Origin: Actinoplanes xinjiangensis
GTDB lineage: Bacteria > Actinomycetota > Actinomycetes > Mycobacteriales > Micromonosporaceae
Reading direction: 5' to 3'
Assembly: GCF_003148685.1 (NCBI RefSeq)
Contig: NZ_QGGR01000002.1
Location: 186,001 to 250,000 of the forward strand
DNA: 64,000 nucleotides
Part shown: piece after piece, positions 8,883-18,302 of the stretch
Layout: every line of letters starts with the position of its first letter
Numbering within the stretch: the first letter of the stretch is position 1
Made by a program: the position numbers and the translations under genes
The notes under the pieces: model-generated
What the model saw: only the letters and a program-made list of their open reading frames with translations
Database searches by the model: none
Told to the model about the DNA's origin: nothing

Positions 8883-10823
8883 TCAGGCCTCCTTCACGCG
8901 CGAGGAGACGGGCTCCTCGGTCTGACTACGGCGCAGGACGCGGCCGAGGCCACTGACGGTGGGCGACATGAACGCCCTGGTGCTGGCGAGCACGGTCATG
9001 ATCGGGTGCCGGAAGAGGAACACCACGAGCAGGTCGAGCACGGTGGAGAGGCCGAGAGCGAAGGCGAGACCCTGCACCTGGCCGATGGACACGATGTAGA
9101 GAACCACGGCACACATGATCGTGATGGCGTTCGCGGAGATGATCGTGCGCTTGGCTCGCTGCCACGCTCGCGGAACTGCGCTGCGTGGGCTCCGGCCCTC
9201 GTGGATCTCGTCCTTGAGCCGCTCGAAGTAGATGATGAACGAGTCCGCCGCCACACCGAGCGAGACGATGAAACCGACGATGCCGGCCAGCGTCAGCGTG
9301 AAGCCGATCGAACGGCCCAGGAAGACCAGGGCGCCGAAGGTGAGCAGGGCGGAGAGGCCCAGGCTCAGGAAGATCACCAGGCCGAGCAGGCGGTAGTAGA
9401 AGAACGAGTACAACGCCACCAGGCCGAGACCGATCGCGGCGGCCAGAAGGCCCGCCTCGAGCTGCTGGCTGCCGACGGTCGCGGTGATCGTCTGGGCCGG
9501 GCCGGCCTGGAACGTCACCGGGATGGCACCGAAGTTCAGCTGGTCCGCCAGCTCCTTGGCGCTCGCCGCGTTGAAGTCACCGGTGATCTGCGACTGGCCG
9601 GTCAGCACGGCCTGGATCTGCGGCGCCGAGATGACCGTCTTGTCGAGGACCACGGCCACCGAGCAGTGCGTCTCGCCCGAGGAACCGAACGCGCTCGCCG
9701 CGATGTAGCAGGGCTCCGTCGCGCCGGCCGTGAACGCCTTACGGGTCAGCTCGGCCCACTTCTTCTGGCCCTCGCTCTTGAAGTCGAGGGAGACGACCCA
9801 CTGGCCGTTGGTGCTGTCCAGCTGCGGGGCGGCCTCGCTGATGTCGTCACCGATCACCTCGGCCTTGTCGAGCATCACCTTGGCGCCGTTGTAGCAGGCG
9901 ACGACCTCGCTTTCGACGTCGTCGATCGCGCCGTTCGGCCGCTGGTCCAGCTGCTCACAGCCGATCGTCGGCACGTTGAACTGCATCTTCGGGTCGAGGG
10001 CGTTCACCTCGGCGCCGGTCAGCGACGCGAACGCCTTGAACGGCAGGCCCGCGCCCGGGTCGGTGGACAGGTCCACCGGCGCGGTCAGCTTCTCGGCCGC
10101 GGCCCAGGCCGGGCCCACCTTCTTCGCGATCGCCTCGCGCTGCGCCTTGGTGTCCGCCGTGACCGGGGCGGGGGCGGCGGCGGAAGCCGACGCGGACGGC
10201 GCCGGGGCGGCCGCGGACGGCCCGGCCGACGCGGGGACGCTCGGGGCCGGCGCGGCCGCGCCGCCACCCTGGCCACCGGACGACGGCGCGGAGGCGGCCG
10301 GAGCGCCGCTGGCGCCGGCCGACGGCTTGACCGCCGGAGACCCGGACGCGGCCGGGGCGGCGGGGCCGCTCGCCGAAGCGCTCGGGGCCGCGGCCGGCGG
10401 GGTCACCGCGGCCGCTGAGACGTCACCGGTCACCGCGGTCAGCAGCCGGAACCGCATGTTCGCGGCCTGGGCCAGGCTCTTCAGCTGCTCCTCGGCCTTA
10501 CCGGCCAGCGAGACGACGATGGTGTTGTCGCCCTGGATGACCACCTCGGCCTCGGAGACACCGAGCGCGTTGACCCGGCTCTCGATGATCTCGCGGGCGG
10601 TCTCCATGTCCTCTTTGTCCGGCGGCGCACCCTGCTGCGAGGCGATGTAGGTGGCCTGCGTGCCGCCGATCAGGTCGAGGCCCAGCTTCGGCTCCAGGCG
10701 CTCTTTCCAGCTGCCCGAGGCGCCGGCGGCGAAGAAGACGAGCAGATAGAGGACGACGAAGACCAGACCGAGCACGCCGAGTTGGCGTCCAGGATGCATT
10801 TGTCCCTGTGGGGGTCGTGCCAC
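8883..10823 (-). CDS. secD: protein translocase subunit SecD
   Basis: A 646-residue RND-family membrane protein that forms SecDF. The first helix is about residues 14-33, followed by LGLDLIGGTQATY, the periplasmic P1 region, and a C-terminal six-helix block containing TLAGIVGFIVSLGVAADSFI. Residues ~134-221 are a low-complexity stretch of Ala, Pro, Ser and Gly inserted in P1, likely a flexible extracytoplasmic linker. The GTG start at 10823 has AGGGAG upstream. The order yajC-secD-secF is the usual operon; the yajC-secD gap is 140 bp. Confidence 0.95.
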   Translation of the reverse strand: MARPPQGQMHPGRQLGVLGLVFVVLYLLVFFAAGASGSWKERLEPKLGLDLIGGTQATYIASQQGAPPDKEDMETAREIIESRVNALGVSEAEVVIQGDNTIVVSLAGKAEEQLKSLAQAANMRFRLLTAVTGDVSAAAVTPPAAAPSASASGPAAPAASGSPAVKPSAGASGAPAASAPSSGGQGGGAAAPAPSVPASAGPSAAAPAPSASASAAAPAPVTADTKAQREAIAKKVGPAWAAAEKLTAPVDLSTDPGAGLPFKAFASLTGAEVNALDPKMQFNVPTIGCEQLDQRPNGAIDDVESEVVACYNGAKVMLDKAEVIGDDISEAAPQLDSTNGQWVVSLDFKSEGQKKWAELTRKAFTAGATEPCYIAASAFGSSGETHCSVAVVLDKTVISAPQIQAVLTGQSQITGDFNAASAKELADQLNFGAIPVTFQAGPAQTITATVGSQQLEAGLLAAAIGLGLVALYSFFYYRLLGLVIFLSLGLSALLTFGALVFLGRSIGFTLTLAGIVGFIVSLGVAADSFIIYFERLKDEIHEGRSPRSAVPRAWQRAKRTIISANAITIMCAVVLYIVSIGQVQGLAFALGLSTVLDLLVVFLFRHPIMTVLASTRAFMSPTVSGLGRVLRRSQTEEPVSSRVKEA

Positions 10824-10963
10824 GGCTTTTGGTCTCCCTGTGTTCCGGCCGCGCGACGACGCGGCACCATCTGTCTGTGACCGGCCGTCGACTGTCGAAC
10901 GGCGGGCTGACGCACCGGCCCCGTTACTACCTCAACGCGGCCGGTGCGTACGGGAAATGCGGT

Positions 10964-11359
10964 TCAGTCCTGCTTACGTGTCTCGGTGACGGGGCTCTCC
11001 GGCTCCTCGACGTCCGTGTCCGCGCCGGGCGCGGGAACGTCGGGCTCCGGAATGACCTCGCCGGACTTCTGAATGACCTTGGCGATCGCCGGACGCGCGA
11101 AACGCACCTCGACACCGGGCGAGATCTCCAGAAGGACCTCACCGTCGGCCACGCCGGCGACGGTGCCGTGCAGGCCGCCGATCGTCACGATCTGGTCGCC
11201 CGGACCCAGCGTGTTCTGCATGTCCTGGGCCTCACGGCGCCGCTTCTGCTGCGGCCGGATCATGAAGAAGTAGAAGACGGCGAAGAAGAGGGCGATGATC
11301 AGGAAGAACGAGAAATCACCGCCGCCGCCGGCGGCTTGGGCATAACTTGCCTCGGGCAC
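10964..11359 (-). CDS. yajC: preprotein translocase subunit YajC
   Basis: A 131-residue single-pass membrane protein associated with SecDF. It has a helix at about residues 16-33 (FFLIIALFFAVFYFFMI) followed by the conserved RPQQKRRREAQ and LGPGDQIVTIGGLHGTV, then an acidic tail rich in Pro and Glu. The GTG start at 11359 has GGAAGG upstream. It is the first gene of the yajC-secD-secF unit. Confidence 0.95.
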   Translation of the reverse strand: MPEASYAQAAGGGGDFSFFLIIALFFAVFYFFMIRPQQKRRREAQDMQNTLGPGDQIVTIGGLHGTVAGVADGEVLLEISPGVEVRFARPAIAKVIQKSGEVIPEPDVPAPGADTDVEEPESPVTETRKQD

Positions 11360-11516
11360 GAAAAAGGCCTTCCGTCAGCCGTCGGCGCAACGGGGTGGGC
11401 GGGCGCCGCGGCGATATGCGAATCCGGATGGAACGGCGGCGAGTCTAATAGGTCAACCTGGAGATAACGAATGCGGCACACGTCACGTTCACATCACGGG
11501 GGATAAGTAGCGCACA

Positions 11517-12563
11517 TCACGTGTCCCGGGCGAACAGGTCACCCTGGAAAACGCCGGCCCGCCCGTCCGGCGGCGGCGTCTTCCCCAGATGTGCCCAGCC
11601 GGCCTCGGTGGCCACCCGGCCCCGCGGCGTCCGCGCCAGCAGACCCGCCCTGACCAGGAACGGCTCACACACCTCCTCGACCGTGTCGGACTGTTCCCCC
11701 ACGGCCACGGCGAGTGTCGAGAGACCGACCGGGCCGCCCTTGAACGACTCGATCAGCGCCCGCAGCACCGCCCGGTCCAGCCGGTCCAGGCCGAGGGCGT
11801 CGACGTCGTACACCTGGAGGGCCGCCTTCGACACCTCCTCGGTCACCACGCCGTCCGCGCGCACCTCGGCGAAGTCACGCACCCGGCGCAGCAGCCGGTT
11901 CGCGATACGCGGGGTGCCACGGGACCGGCGGGCGATCTCCGCCGAGCCCTCCGGGGTGACCCGCACCCCGAGGATGCGGGCCGACCGGTGCAGCAGCGCG
12001 TCCAGGTCCGCGTGCGAGTAGAAGTCCAGGTGGGCGACGAAACCGAACCGGTCACGCATCGGCGCCGACAGCAGGCCCGCCCGGGTCGTCGCGCCGACCA
12101 GCGTGAACGGCTCCACATCCAGCGGGATCGCGGTCGCGCCCGGGCCCTTGCCGACGACCACGTCGACCCGGAAGTCCTCCATGGCGCTGTAGAGGAGTTC
12201 CTCGGCGGGTTTCGCGATCCGGTGGATCTCGTCGATGAACAGCACGTCGCCCGGGGCCAGGCCGGTCAGGATCGCGGCCAGATCGCCGGACCGCTCGATG
12301 ACCGGGCCGCTCGTCGTCCGGATACCGGTGCCCAGCTCGGCCGCCACGATGTTCGCCAGCGTCGTCTTACCGAGACCCGGCGGGCCGGACAGCAGAATGT
12401 GGTCCGGTGGGGTGCCCCGGCCCATCGACGCCTTGAGCAGCAGCTCCAGCTGGTCACGGACCCGGTGCTGGGCGATGAAGTCGGCCAGCCGGCGCGGCCG
12501 GACACTGGCCTCCGCATCCAGATCCTCGTCGAACGCATCCGGGGAGACGAGTTCCTCGCTCAT
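11517..12563 (-). CDS. ruvB: Holliday junction branch migration ATPase RuvB
   Basis: A 348-residue AAA+ motor that with RuvA migrates Holliday junctions. Walker A is GPPGLGKTT near residue 65, Walker [11 protein letters not shown] near 115, followed by ATTRAG (sensor 1) and a C-terminal winged helix ([16 protein letters not shown]). ATG 12563 was chosen: GGAGGT precedes it and residue 2 onward matches the family; a longer frame reaches back into ruvA without conserved sequence. It is the last gene of the ruvC-ruvA-ruvB operon. Confidence 0.96.
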   Translation of the reverse strand: MSEELVSPDAFDEDLDAEASVRPRRLADFIAQHRVRDQLELLLKASMGRGTPPDHILLSGPPGLGKTTLANIVAAELGTGIRTTSGPVIERSGDLAAILTGLAPGDVLFIDEIHRIAKPAEELLYSAMEDFRVDVVVGKGPGATAIPLDVEPFTLVGATTRAGLLSAPMRDRFGFVAHLDFYSHADLDALLHRSARILGVRVTPEGSAEIARRSRGTPRIANRLLRRVRDFAEVRADGVVTEEVSKAALQVYDVDALGLDRLDRAVLRALIESFKGGPVGLSTLAVAVGEQSDTVEEVCEPFLVRAGLLARTPRGRVATEAGWAHLGKTPPPDGRAGVFQGDLFARDT

Positions 12564-12600
12564 CGAGCCACCTCCACCGTACGCCCGGGCCTCGACGGGG

Positions 12601-13203
12601 TCATCGGGTCTTGCCCAGCAGGCGGATCGCCTGGCGCAGCAGCACCGGCACCGGCGGGGTCTCACCGTCGATCGTCTCGGTGAGCGCGGCCACCGCCTGA
12701 TCGGCCTGCGACGCCGTCCAGCCGAGCGCGAGCACGCCCTGGCGGACCTGCTCCTGCCAGCCGCCGTTCAGCAGGCCGGCCGAGCCCGTCCCGCCCAGAC
12801 CGATCGGGCCGATCTTGTCCTTCAGCTCGACGATCATCTTCTCCGCACCGCGCTTGCCGATACCCGGGACGGCGGTCAGGACCGCGACCTCACCGCCGGC
12901 CAGCGCCCGGCGTACCACATCGGGTTGATGGACCGCGAGAACCGCCTGCGCGATCCGCGGCCCGACCCCGTTGGCCGTCAGGAGCAGCTCGAAGAGCTGT
13001 TTCTCGTCCTCGTCGGCGAAGCCGAACAGGGTCAGCGAGTCCTCGCGGACGATCAGCGTCGTCGCGAGCCGCGCCTCGGCGCCGGTGCGCAGCCCGGCGA
13101 GCGTGCCCGGCGTGCAGAGGACCCGCATGCCGACACCACCCACCTCGACCACGGCACTGTCGTGGAGGATCGCGGTGACCACACCGCGCACGCTGGCGAT
13201 CAT
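12601..13203 (-). CDS. ruvA: Holliday junction DNA helicase subunit RuvA
   Basis: A 200-residue junction-recognition protein. Domain I begins [13 protein letters not shown]; the helix-hairpin-helix region contains [16 protein letters not shown] and [16 protein letters not shown]; domain III, which contacts RuvB, is the last ~45 residues. Its start codon overlaps the ruvC stop by 4 bp, indicating translational coupling, and ruvB follows 37 bp after its stop. Confidence 0.96.
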   Translation of the reverse strand: MIASVRGVVTAILHDSAVVEVGGVGMRVLCTPGTLAGLRTGAEARLATTLIVREDSLTLFGFADEDEKQLFELLLTANGVGPRIAQAVLAVHQPDVVRRALAGGEVAVLTAVPGIGKRGAEKMIVELKDKIGPIGLGGTGSAGLLNGGWQEQVRQGVLALGWTASQADQAVAALTETIDGETPPVPVLLRQAIRLLGKTR

Positions 13204-13730
13204 CGGCTGCTCCTGCGGGCGGCGGCGGCCACCGCCGCGGCTTGTAGAAGAGAACGGGTGCCCCCACGCCAGATGTGGCAGATGGCGATGGCGATGGCGT
13301 CGGCGGCGTCCGCCGGTTTCGGTGGCGCCGACAGTTTCAGCAACCGGGTCACCATAGCGGTGACCTGCGCTTTGTCCGCAGTACCGGAGCCGGTGACGGC
13401 GGCTTTGACCTCACTCGGCGTGTAGGTCTGGACCGGTAGCCCGGCCCGCGCGCCGGCCAGGATCGCCACCCCGCTGGCCTGCGCCGTGCCCATCACGGTC
13501 CGCGCGTTGTGCTGCGAGAACACCCGCTCCACGGCCACGCTCTCCGGCTGATACTGCTCGACGAGGGTGGCCAGCGTCCGGTCCAGGTGCAGCAGGCGCT
13601 GGGAGATGTCCTCGTCGGGATCGCTGCGCACCACCGTGTAGCCGATCAGCTTGCCCGGCCGCCCCGGCATCCCCTCGACGACGCCGACGCCGCATCTCGT
13701 CAGCCCCGGATCGATGCCGAGCACTCGCAC
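13200..13730 (-). CDS. ruvC: crossover junction endodeoxyribonuclease RuvC
   Basis: A 176-residue RNase H-fold resolvase that cleaves Holliday junctions. It starts [18 protein letters not shown] with the first catalytic aspartate at residue 7; [15 protein letters not shown] carries the second acidic residue, and the C-terminal [12 protein letters not shown] carries the last pair. The start is GTG 13730. It is the first gene of ruvCAB and lies immediately downstream of a LexA-type operator. Confidence 0.96.
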   Translation of the reverse strand: MRVLGIDPGLTRCGVGVVEGMPGRPGKLIGYTVVRSDPDEDISQRLLHLDRTLATLVEQYQPESVAVERVFSQHNARTVMGTAQASGVAILAGARAGLPVQTYTPSEVKAAVTGSGTADKAQVTAMVTRLLKLSAPPKPADAADAIAIAICHIWRGGTRSLLQAAAVAAAARRSSR

Positions 13731-13746
13731 AGACTGCCTCCCCCTC

Positions 13747-13769
13747 GCGAACGTGTGTTCGACACCCTA
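13747..13769 (-). promoter_or_regulatory. LexA SOS box and adjoining -10 box of ruvCAB
   Basis: On the minus strand the sequence reads TCGAAC-ACAC-GTTCGC (13747-13762), one mismatch from the actinobacterial SOS consensus TCGAAC-N4-GTTCGA. A TAGGGT -10 box (13764-13769) abuts it upstream, so bound LexA would block transcription initiation. The box lies 17 nt before the ruvC start. Confidence 0.8.
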
Positions 13770-13831
13770 ATACGCGTTCCACTTGCGGCCTCCGGCGACA
13801 CGCCTCGACCATGGAGTGTGGGAGGCCGGTC

Positions 13832-14350
13832 ATGTACCTCATTCCGCCGATGGACGACGAGCCGCCAGCCGACTACGTCGCATTCGTCACCCTGCACGCT
13901 CCCGGGCTGCGCGCCGAGGCCGCACGGCTGGTCGGCGACGCCTCGGTGGCCGAGCAGATCTACCTCGCCGTGCTCACCGACCTGGCCGGCCGGTGGCGGC
14001 GGCTGCGATGGCTCGGGAGAGTCGAGAGTCACATGCGGCAGCGCCTGACGGCACGGACCGCGCAGTGGCGCGACGATCAGGTCTACGAGGTGGACGTCCG
14101 CGTCCTCCGGCCGCCGGATCCGGTGGTCCCGGTCTTCACCCGGGGCGGCAGCCTGGCCCTGCGCAAGGCGGAGATCCTCGACGGTACGACCAGAGCCCAC
14201 CTGGACGCCCTGGCCGACGCCGAGATCGCGTGGGTGCACGCCTACCTTCGGTCGCAGTGGCGCCGCCTGCTCCGCTACGTGATCGGCAGCATCCTGCTCC
14301 TGACCGCCATCGTCCAGTACGTCACCTGGCTCGGCGCCGACCCCGTCTAG
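13832..14350 (+). CDS. hypothetical protein: sigma-70 region 2-like N-terminus with C-terminal membrane helix
   Basis: A 172-residue protein I do not recognise as a named family. Residues ~17-75 resemble the region 2 helices of ECF sigma factors, including a FVTLHAPGLRAEAARLVGD stretch followed by AEQIYLAVLTDLAGRWRRL. No region 4 is present. The C-terminus holds one hydrophobic helix (about 148-166) preceded by arginines, predicting a tail-anchored protein with the bulk in the cytoplasm. ATG 13832 has GGGAGG six bases upstream. It is divergent from ruvC and overlaps the Uma2-family gene by 4 bp at the stop. The sigma resemblance is my pattern reading and may be coincidental. Confidence 0.65.
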   Translation: MYLIPPMDDEPPADYVAFVTLHAPGLRAEAARLVGDASVAEQIYLAVLTDLAGRWRRLRWLGRVESHMRQRLTARTAQWRDDQVYEVDVRVLRPPDPVVPVFTRGGSLALRKAEILDGTTRAHLDALADAEIAWVHAYLRSQWRRLLRYVIGSILLLTAIVQYVTWLGADPV

Positions 14351-14904
14351 GAGCGGTACTCCGCCTCCAGCTCGGAGACGAGAAGCGACCGCTCCACCAC
14401 ATATTCAGCCTTGCCACCGGCCTCGTCCAGCCGCAGGACAGTGACCACGCCGTCATCGTCGGAGCGATCCGGCGTCTCCTCGACGATCCAATACTCCGGA
14501 ATGCCGTGCTCGGCGAACCAGAGTTTCTTGTGATCGAACTCCCCGTTGGGCGAGTTTCTGGACACGACCTCCACGACCAACCGGTAGGCGGAGGACGGCA
14601 GGTTCGAATACCCGGTGAGGCCGGGCGGCACCTGCGAGACCACACCGAGGTCCGGAAGGCGGAGGTCCCGCGGCCGGGTCCCCCGCACTCCAGCATCCTG
14701 GAAGACGCGGAAACCGGCCGCACGCAACATGACGTAGAGGCGCCCCGTCATCTCCTTATGCCAGAAGGTGGACGGCGTCATGATGACGAGGTTGCCGTTG
14801 TGCAGCTCGTAGCGGAAACCCTTGGGCAGGGAGATGAGGTCGTCGACATCCAGTTTCTCGATCGAGGACAGATTGAGGAGCAATGACGGATTGAGTTCAG
14901 TCAT
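14347..14904 (-). CDS. Uma2-family (DUF820) restriction-endonuclease-fold protein
   Basis: A 185-residue protein with the Uma2/DUF820 layout: LPKGFRYELHNGNLVIMTPS near the N-terminus, then LRLPDLGVVS (PD motif) and YRLVVEVVSRNSPNGEFDHK (the E-x-V/S...K part of the PD-(D/E)xK site), then EHGIPEYWIVE. Catalytic residues appear intact, but the biological role of the family is largely unknown. ATG 14904 has a G-rich sequence about 11 nt upstream; GTG 14916 is an alternative. It is a single gene between yebC and the convergent sigma-like gene. Confidence 0.85.
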   Translation of the reverse strand: MTELNPSLLLNLSSIEKLDVDDLISLPKGFRYELHNGNLVIMTPSTFWHKEMTGRLYVMLRAAGFRVFQDAGVRGTRPRDLRLPDLGVVSQVPPGLTGYSNLPSSAYRLVVEVVSRNSPNGEFDHKKLWFAEHGIPEYWIVEETPDRSDDDGVVTVLRLDEAGGKAEYVVERSLLVSELEAEYRS

Positions 14905-14955
14905 GGCGGCCAACACCCCCTCACCCTACGCGCCTAGTAGTCGCCTATCAACCCG

Positions 14956-15708
14956 TCACTCGTCAATGGCCGCCAGGACCTCATCGGAGATGTCGGCATT
15001 GGAGTAGATGTTCTGCACGTCGTCGCAGTCCTCCAGGACGTCGATCAACTTGAGCACCTTGCGGGCCGCGTCCTCGTCGAGCGGCACGGTCATCGTCGGC
15101 ACAAGCGACGACTCGGCCGAGTCGTAGTCGATGCCCGCACCCTGCAACGCCGTCCGCACCTTGACCAGGTCGGTCGGTTCGCTGACCACCTCGTACGCAT
15201 CGCCCAGGTCGTTGATCTCCTCGGCGCCCGCGTCGAGGACGGCGAGCATCACATCGTCCTCGCTGGAGCCGGCCTTCGGGATGATGATCACGCCCTTGCG
15301 GTTGAACAGGAACGTCACCGAGCCCGCGTCGGCGAACGTGCCGTGGTTACGGGTGAGCCGGGTGCGCACCTCGGTGGCCGCCCGGTTCCGGTTGTCGGTG
15401 AGGCACTCGATCAGGATGGCGACGCCGTTCGGGCCGTAACCCTCATACATGAACGACTGCCAGTCGGCACCGCCGGCCTCGGCCCCGGAACCCCGCTTGA
15501 CCGCGTTGGTGATGTTGTCGTTCGGGACCGACGACTTCTTCGCCTTCTGAATGGCGTCGTAGAGCGTGGGGTTACCCGAAGGATCACCACCGCCGGTCCG
15601 GGCCGCGACCTCGATGTTCTTGATCAGCTTGGCGAACATCTTGCCGCGCTTGGCGTCGATGACGGCCTTCTTGTGCTTGGTCGTCGCCCACTTGGAGTGG
15701 CCGGACAT
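14956..15708 (-). CDS. YebC/PmpR-family DNA-binding protein
   Basis: A 250-residue member of the YebC/TACO1 family, beginning [20 protein letters not shown], the family signature. [22 protein letters not shown] and the [19 protein letters not shown] block are also diagnostic. YebC proteins have been described as transcription regulators and as factors easing translation of proline-rich stretches; which applies here is not visible. GGAGGTTAC lies 5-12 nt before ATG 15708, and the gene follows pdxT by 18 bp, so the two are probably cotranscribed. Confidence 0.95.
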   Translation of the reverse strand: MSGHSKWATTKHKKAVIDAKRGKMFAKLIKNIEVAARTGGGDPSGNPTLYDAIQKAKKSSVPNDNITNAVKRGSGAEAGGADWQSFMYEGYGPNGVAILIECLTDNRNRAATEVRTRLTRNHGTFADAGSVTFLFNRKGVIIIPKAGSSEDDVMLAVLDAGAEEINDLGDAYEVVSEPTDLVKVRTALQGAGIDYDSAESSLVPTMTVPLDEDAARKVLKLIDVLEDCDDVQNIYSNADISDEVLAAIDE

Positions 15709-15726
15709 GCGTAACCTCCGCTTTGA

Positions 15727-16323
15727 TCAAAGGGCCTGGCGGACCATCTCGACGAAGTACCGATGGACACGAAGGTCGCCGGTGAGCTCCGGGTGGAAAG
15801 CCGTGGCGAGCAGGTTCCCCTGCCGAACGGCCACAATCCTACCGGCGGCGGCCCCTTCGGCCACGCGCCCCAGCACCCGCACGTCGCGGCCGGTCGCCTC
15901 GACCCACGGAGCGCGGATGAAGACGGCGTGGAACGGGCCGCCCTCGATGTCCTCGATCTCGACCGACGCCTCGAACGAGTCGACCTGCCGGCCGAACGCG
16001 TTACGCCGCACCGTCATGTCGATGCCCTGGAACGACTCCTGGTCCGGCCGGCCGTCGAGCACCTGCCCGGCCAGCATGATCATGCCGGCGCAGGACCCGT
16101 ACACCGGCATGCCGTCGGCGATCCGCTTGCGGATCGGGTCGAGGAGCCCGAAGGAGACCGCGAGGTTGCTGATCGCGGTCGACTCACCGCCCGGGATCAC
16201 CAGGCCGTCGACGTCGGCCAGTTCCTCGGGACGACGCACCGGGCGGGCCAGCACGTCCGACTCCGCCAGGGCGGACAGGTGTTCACGAACGTCGCCCTGC
16301 AGGGCCAGCACTCCGATGTTCAC
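15727..16323 (-). CDS. pdxT: pyridoxal 5'-phosphate synthase glutaminase subunit
   Basis: A 198-residue class I glutamine amidotransferase that feeds ammonia to PdxS for PLP synthesis. It begins [16 protein letters not shown], has the PGGESTAI motif near residue 48, the nucleophile cysteine in [10 protein letters not shown] near 80, and the His-Glu pair in [11 protein letters not shown] near 172. The GTG start at 16323 is set by the conserved N-terminus. It is divergent from pdxS, separated by 132 bp, and upstream of yebC. Confidence 0.95.
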   Translation of the reverse strand: MNIGVLALQGDVREHLSALAESDVLARPVRRPEELADVDGLVIPGGESTAISNLAVSFGLLDPIRKRIADGMPVYGSCAGMIMLAGQVLDGRPDQESFQGIDMTVRRNAFGRQVDSFEASVEIEDIEGGPFHAVFIRAPWVEATGRDVRVLGRVAEGAAAGRIVAVRQGNLLATAFHPELTGDLRVHRYFVEMVRQAL

Positions 16324-16455
16324 GGCCCAACAATAGGAAGCCGCGGCCGGACGAGGTAAAGCAGGCCACCGGGGAGCCGATTGGCTATCGGAGCGCACGC
16401 TGCGAGTTCGTAGTATCCGGAACATCCGATAACCCGCACGAGGAGCCGAATCCCC

Positions 16456-17352
16456 ATGTCTGAGAACCAGCCCGCCGTCGGAACCGCCCGCGTCAAGCGC
16501 GGCATGGCGGAGATGCTCAAGGGCGGCGTGATCATGGACGTGGTCAACGCCGAGCAGGCGAAGATCGCCGAGGACGCGGGTGCCGTCGCGGTCATGGCAC
16601 TGGAACGCGTCCCGGCCGACATCCGGGCGCAGGGCGGCATCTCCCGGATGTCCGACCCCGACATGATCGAGAACATCATCAACACGGTCTCCATCCCGGT
16701 GATGGCCAAGGCCCGGATCGGCCACTTCGTCGAGGCCCAGGTCCTCCAGTCGCTCGGCGTCGACTACGTCGACGAGTCCGAGGTGCTGTCCCCGGCCGAC
16801 TTCGCCAACCACATCGACAAATGGCAGTTCACCGTGCCGTTCGTCTGCGGCGCCACCAACCTGGGCGAGGCGCTGCGCCGCATCACCGAGGGCGCCGCCA
16901 TGATCCGCTCGAAGGGCGAGGCCGGCACCGGCGACGTCTCCAACGCCACCACCCACATGCGGAAGATCCGCGCCGAGCTGCGCCGCCTCCAGACGCTGCC
17001 GGAGGACGAGCTGTACGTCGCCGCCAAGGAACTGCAGGCGCCGTACGACCTGGTCAAGGAGGTCGCCGAGGCGGGCAAACTGCCGGTCGTTCTGTTCACC
17101 GCGGGCGGCATCGCCACCCCGGCCGACGCGGCGATGATGATGCAGCTCGGCGCCGAGGGCGTGTTCGTCGGCTCCGGCATCTTCAAGTCCGGCAACCCTG
17201 CCCAGCGCGCCGCCGCGATCGTCAAGGCCACCACCTTCCACGACGACCCCGACGTGATCGCCAAGGTCTCCCGCGGCCTCGGCGAGGCCATGGTCGGCAT
17301 CAACGTCGACGACGAGCCGGTCCCGCACCGCCTCTCCGAGCGCGGCTGGTAA
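16456..17352 (+). CDS. pdxS: pyridoxal 5'-phosphate synthase lyase subunit
   Basis: A 298-residue TIM-barrel subunit that makes PLP from ribose 5-phosphate, glyceraldehyde 3-phosphate and PdxT-derived ammonia. The N-terminal [19 protein letters not shown], the lysine in [14 protein letters not shown], and the phosphate-binding [14 protein letters not shown] are all present. ATG 16456 has GAGGAG 10 nt upstream. It is followed by a strong stem-loop, so it is a single-gene unit divergent from pdxT. Confidence 0.97.
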   Translation: MSENQPAVGTARVKRGMAEMLKGGVIMDVVNAEQAKIAEDAGAVAVMALERVPADIRAQGGISRMSDPDMIENIINTVSIPVMAKARIGHFVEAQVLQSLGVDYVDESEVLSPADFANHIDKWQFTVPFVCGATNLGEALRRITEGAAMIRSKGEAGTGDVSNATTHMRKIRAELRRLQTLPEDELYVAAKELQAPYDLVKEVAEAGKLPVVLFTAGGIATPADAAMMMQLGAEGVFVGSGIFKSGNPAQRAAAIVKATTFHDDPDVIAKVSRGLGEAMVGINVDDEPVPHRLSERGW

Positions 17353-17370
17353 CCGACGGCGTCACCCTGA

Positions 17371-17392
17371 GGGCCCCGCTCCGGCGGGGCCT
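17371..17392 (+). terminator. stem-loop terminator after pdxS
   Basis: An 8-bp GC-only stem (17372-17379 with 17384-17391), 4-nt loop, then TT, 20 bp after the pdxS stop. Confidence 0.75.
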
Positions 17393-17661
17393 TCGGTCTC
17401 TCCGCACCGTCCGGTTCTTCCTCCTCGGGTACGGGACAAGGGTCCCCAGACGCACCGATCGCCGTCCCGGACCACACCGCGACGGGGTGCCCCCTCACCG
17501 CCGTAGCGCGGGCGCCGGGCTGGTTGCCCACTCACCGACCGGGGGCAGTCCCGTCTTCCGGCGGTTGTCACCGCCCTGATCGCCGGCCGCCTGCCCGCGT
17601 CCGGTGCCGGTTGTCGGGGCCGTCCACGGTCGCCGGCGGCCCACCACGCCGCGCCCGCAAC

Positions 17662-17846
17662 GCCACCCACCGTCCGTAGCCCCTGCTGGCCAGCGCCCCA
17701 CCGCGCCGGTACCGGTCGTCGACGCCACCCACCGTGCGCAGCCGCTCCCGGCCAGCGCCCACCGCGCCGGGTATCGGTTGTCGAAGCCGCCCACCCTCCG
17801 CAGCTGCTCCCGGCCGAGCGGCAGTTGCGCCGGTGTTGGTTGCGAA
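17662..17846. repeat. 62-bp tandem repeat, three diverged copies
   Basis: Copies at 17662-17723, 17724-17785 and 17786-17846 (62, 62, 61 bp). Shared blocks are GCC-CCCACC near the start and CGCCGGT or similar near the end, each copy ending in a GAC/GAA triplet. A weaker fourth copy may lie just upstream. The unit length is not a multiple of three, so it is not a coding repeat. Confidence 0.75.
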
Positions 17847-17863
17847 GCCCTGAACGAGGGTCG

Positions 17864-17993
17864 GCGCACACAATCAGGGAACGTGTGCGCTGATCAGTGC
17901 TATTACGACGACAGACGCGCACGATCCTCGGATCGTGGGCGCTGATCCATGTCATGGCGGTGACCGGCGCACACAAGCCGCCATCGTGTGCGC
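17864..17993. repeat. three hairpins at about 50-bp spacing with GCGCAC...GTGCGC arms
   Basis: Hairpin 1 has arms GCGCACAC and GTGTGCGC (17864-17871, 17883-17890) with an 11-nt loop. Hairpin 3 has the same arms (17967-17974, 17986-17993) and again an 11-nt loop of different sequence. Hairpin 2 between them (from 17917) contains ACGATCC-TC-GGATCGT inside similar outer arms. Conserved arms with changed loops suggest a maintained structure. Confidence 0.7.
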
Positions 17994-18302
17994 TCGCCGC
18001 CGTTGCCCGTCGTGCTGCCGATACCGGTCGCCGAACTGAACGCCGACCAACCGCCGACCGAAGACGGGCGTTGACCACCGCACGCACCGCATCCCGGCGC
18101 TGGCAAGCAACAATCGCCGACGGCGACCGGCACCGACCACCGCAACAACAGTCATGGCCGCCTCGAAAGCACCCCCGACCGCCCCGAAAGTACCCAGCAG
18201 TCGCCTAAAAGCCCGAAAGCCCATAAGAACCCCGAAGCCCGCAAGTACCCCTGAGCGCCCCGGCCACCCTGGAGGAAGACGACCCCGGGGCGGGAGGTGG
18301 GG

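Larger units (their letters stand above)
17393..18302. other. 900-bp intergenic region without credible genes
   Basis: Short open frames occur on both strands but none shows conserved sequence, a ribosome site or the codon bias of the neighbours. The contents I can identify are a 62-bp tandem repeat (17662-17846), a set of three spaced hairpins (17864-17993), and a 17-bp sequence at 17471-17487 that recurs at 48697-48713. From 17994 to 18302 I see nothing structured. Confidence 0.6.

Noticed and set aside
17393..18302. Several 60-120-codon frames between pdxS and the pimA cluster
   Set aside because: They run through tandem repeats and hairpins, lack ribosome sites and show no recognisable domain.
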